Assembly: GCF_004137245.1 (NCBI RefSeq)
Contig: NZ_SDWS01000006.1
Location: 62,001 to 126,000 of the forward strand
Reading direction: 5' to 3'
Source of the DNA: Nocardioides glacieisoli
GTDB lineage: Bacteria > Actinomycetota > Actinomycetes > Propionibacteriales > Nocardioidaceae
DNA: 64,000 nucleotides
Part shown: positions 62,919 to 64,000 of the stretch, piece after piece
Position numbering within the stretch: the first letter of the stretch is position 1
Layout: each line of letters begins with the position of its first letter
The notes under the pieces: model-generated
The model's input: the letters and a program-made list of their open reading frames with translations, nothing else
The model's database searches: none
Told to the model about the DNA's origin: nothing
Made by a program: the position numbers and the translations under genes

Positions 62919-64000
62919 ATGTGGGGACAGTCGGTCCGACGGGGGCCGGGACGGATCTGGGTCGGGACCGCGGCGGTCGCGCTGGCCACCGCCACCTTCG
63001 TGGCGTACGACGTCGGCGGTGCACCCGACCCCCCGCGGGCAGCGGCGTTCGCCGAGCCGGTGCGCAACGCCACCGTCGTGATCGAGGAAGGTGGCGCGCG
63101 CACGGGATTCTCCACGCCGACCGTCACGATGTCAGGCGGCGGCGCGGTGACGGTGGTCAACCTCGACTCGATGGACCACACCGTGACCTCGGTGGCCAAG
63201 GGTGCGGACGGCCTGCCGCTCTTCGACGTACGCGTCGCTGCCGGCACGACGGCGACGGTCCCCGGCGTCGACTCGCTCGCGGCCGGCGAGTTCGCCTTCT
63301 ACTGCAAGTTCCACCCGGGCATGCGCGGGGTGCTGACCGTCACCGGGGCCGGCGGCGGCGTCGAGCCCGAGCGGCCCACCTTCGACCAGCCGCTGGTGGT
63401 GCCGCCGACCGAGCGCGGCGCCGACATCCGCCTGGTGATGAAGCGCGCCCGGGTCCGGACGTTGCCGGAGGGACGGCGTACGTCCATGTGGACCTTCGAC
63501 GGCACCTACCCCGGGCCCACCATCCGGCGGCGCGGCGGTCAGGGCACCCGCGTGACCGTGGTCAACCACCTGCCGAAGGGCGCCGGCTCGACCTCGACCC
63601 ACCTCCACGGCGACCACCACGCGGCCAAGGACGACGGCCAGCCGACCACGCAGCTGGTCCGCCGCGGCGACAGTCGCACCTACGACTACCCCCTGACGGT
63701 CGACGGCCGCGCGACTCCGGGCTCCTTCTTCTGGTACCACGACCACCGGATGGACCGCACGGCCCGCAACAACTGGCGTGGCCTCCAGGGCATGTTCATC
63801 GTCACCGACCCACCCATGCCCGGCGTGCGCCTGCCTTCAGGCTCGCGCGACGTGCCGCTGATGATCTCCGAGCGTTCGTTCACGTCGGGCAACCAGCTCA
63901 CCGACCCCTTCGCCGACGGACCGGAGATGGTGCACGGCGCCGGGCACGACGAGATGTCGTGGTCCGGCGACCTCGCACCGCCGAACGACGCCACCGTCGG
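62919..64000 (+). CDS. Cupredoxin-multicopper oxidase fusion, secreted (3' end beyond window)
   Basis: The frame is open from ATG 62919 to the window end, 360 codons. A basic signal/anchor helix (RIWVGTAAVALATATFVAYD) is followed by a cupredoxin domain with His87 (SMDHTV), then Cys129, His132 and Met135 in YCKFHPGM. A multicopper oxidase domain begins near residue 165: FDGTYPGPTIRRRGG, THLHGDHHAAKDDGQP (His228, His230) and FFWYHDHRMD (His274, His276), the type 2/3 copper ligands. Such oxidases reduce O2 to water while oxidising phenols, metals or other substrates. An ATG at 62856 in the same frame is an alternative start. The C-terminal copper sites are not visible. Confidence 0.85.
   Translation, partial: MWGQSVRRGPGRIWVGTAAVALATATFVAYDVGGAPDPPRAAAFAEPVRNATVVIEEGGARTGFSTPTVTMSGGGAVTVVNLDSMDHTVTSVAKGADGLPLFDVRVAAGTTATVPGVDSLAAGEFAFYCKFHPGMRGVLTVTGAGGGVEPERPTFDQPLVVPPTERGADIRLVMKRARVRTLPEGRRTSMWTFDGTYPGPTIRRRGGQGTRVTVVNHLPKGAGSTSTHLHGDHHAAKDDGQPTTQLVRRGDSRTYDYPLTVDGRATPGSFFWYHDHRMDRTARNNWRGLQGMFIVTDPPMPGVRLPSGSRDVPLMISERSFTSGNQLTDPFADGPEMVHGAGHDEMSWSGDLAPPNDATV

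Overview
The window is high-GC, densely coded DNA from an actinobacterium. Gene order (hrcA-dnaJ-rsmE, lepA, rpsT/holA/comEC/comEA, leuS, proA-nadD-rsfS), the GlgE glycogen/trehalose cluster, many GTG starts, and many starts with a TANNNT -10 box only 6-8 nt upstream (leaderless transcripts) fit the Nocardioidaceae, most likely Nocardioides or a relative. The genus is inferred from content and style, not from a marker-gene comparison. There is no rRNA, CRISPR array, prophage, plasmid or IS transposase. This is core chromosome with a light accessory load.

Layout. 1-3.9 kb: end of a GerMN-type lipoprotein, an intergenic palindromic repeat, and the heat-shock operon hrcA-dnaJ-rsmE under a CIRCE operator. 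3.9-12.5 kb: an MBL-fold hydrolase, a DUF2470-like protein behind a strong DtxR/IdeR iron box, small proteins, a DUF3097 protein, hemW, a FadD-type acyl-CoA ligase, an APH(6)-like kinase and an XdhC-like Rossmann protein sharing a divergent promoter. 12.5-20.4 kb: an HTH_42 (AlkZ-like) protein, an esterase, hutD coupled to lepA, an EamA transporter, a GNAT protein and two tandem APH-fold kinases. 20.5-29.8 kb: rpsT, holA, comEC, comEA, a DegV protein and leuS. leuS has a leader with a candidate Leu-Leu-Leu leader peptide and an intrinsic terminator. 30-35.2 kb: an ArsR-MFS-SDR operon behind a 69-nt palindrome, a VOC protein and ornithine aminotransferase. 35.3-38.7 kb: tRNA-Ala(GGC) beside a broken duplicate of itself, then proA, a small membrane protein, nadD, rsfS and a GpgP-like phosphatase. 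38.7-44 kb: secreted proteins, etfBA and an enoyl-CoA hydratase. 44-62 kb: glycogen metabolism. 62-64 kb: two divergent secreted cupredoxin-type proteins, one a cupredoxin-multicopper oxidase fusion cut by the window end.

How genes work together. treS, maltokinase, glgE and glgB form one translationally coupled operon (trehalose -> maltose -> maltose-1-phosphate -> alpha-1,4-glucan -> branched glucan). glgP and glgX nearby break the glucan down again, so a whole glycogen/trehalose cycle lies within 18 kb. etfBA and the enoyl-CoA hydratase near one another, with fadD elsewhere in the window, serve acyl-CoA oxidation. The most notable regulatory findings are the putative leucine attenuator of leuS, the iron box on the DUF2470-like gene, and the recurrent leaderless promoters, including one pair of overlapping, back-to-back -10 boxes.
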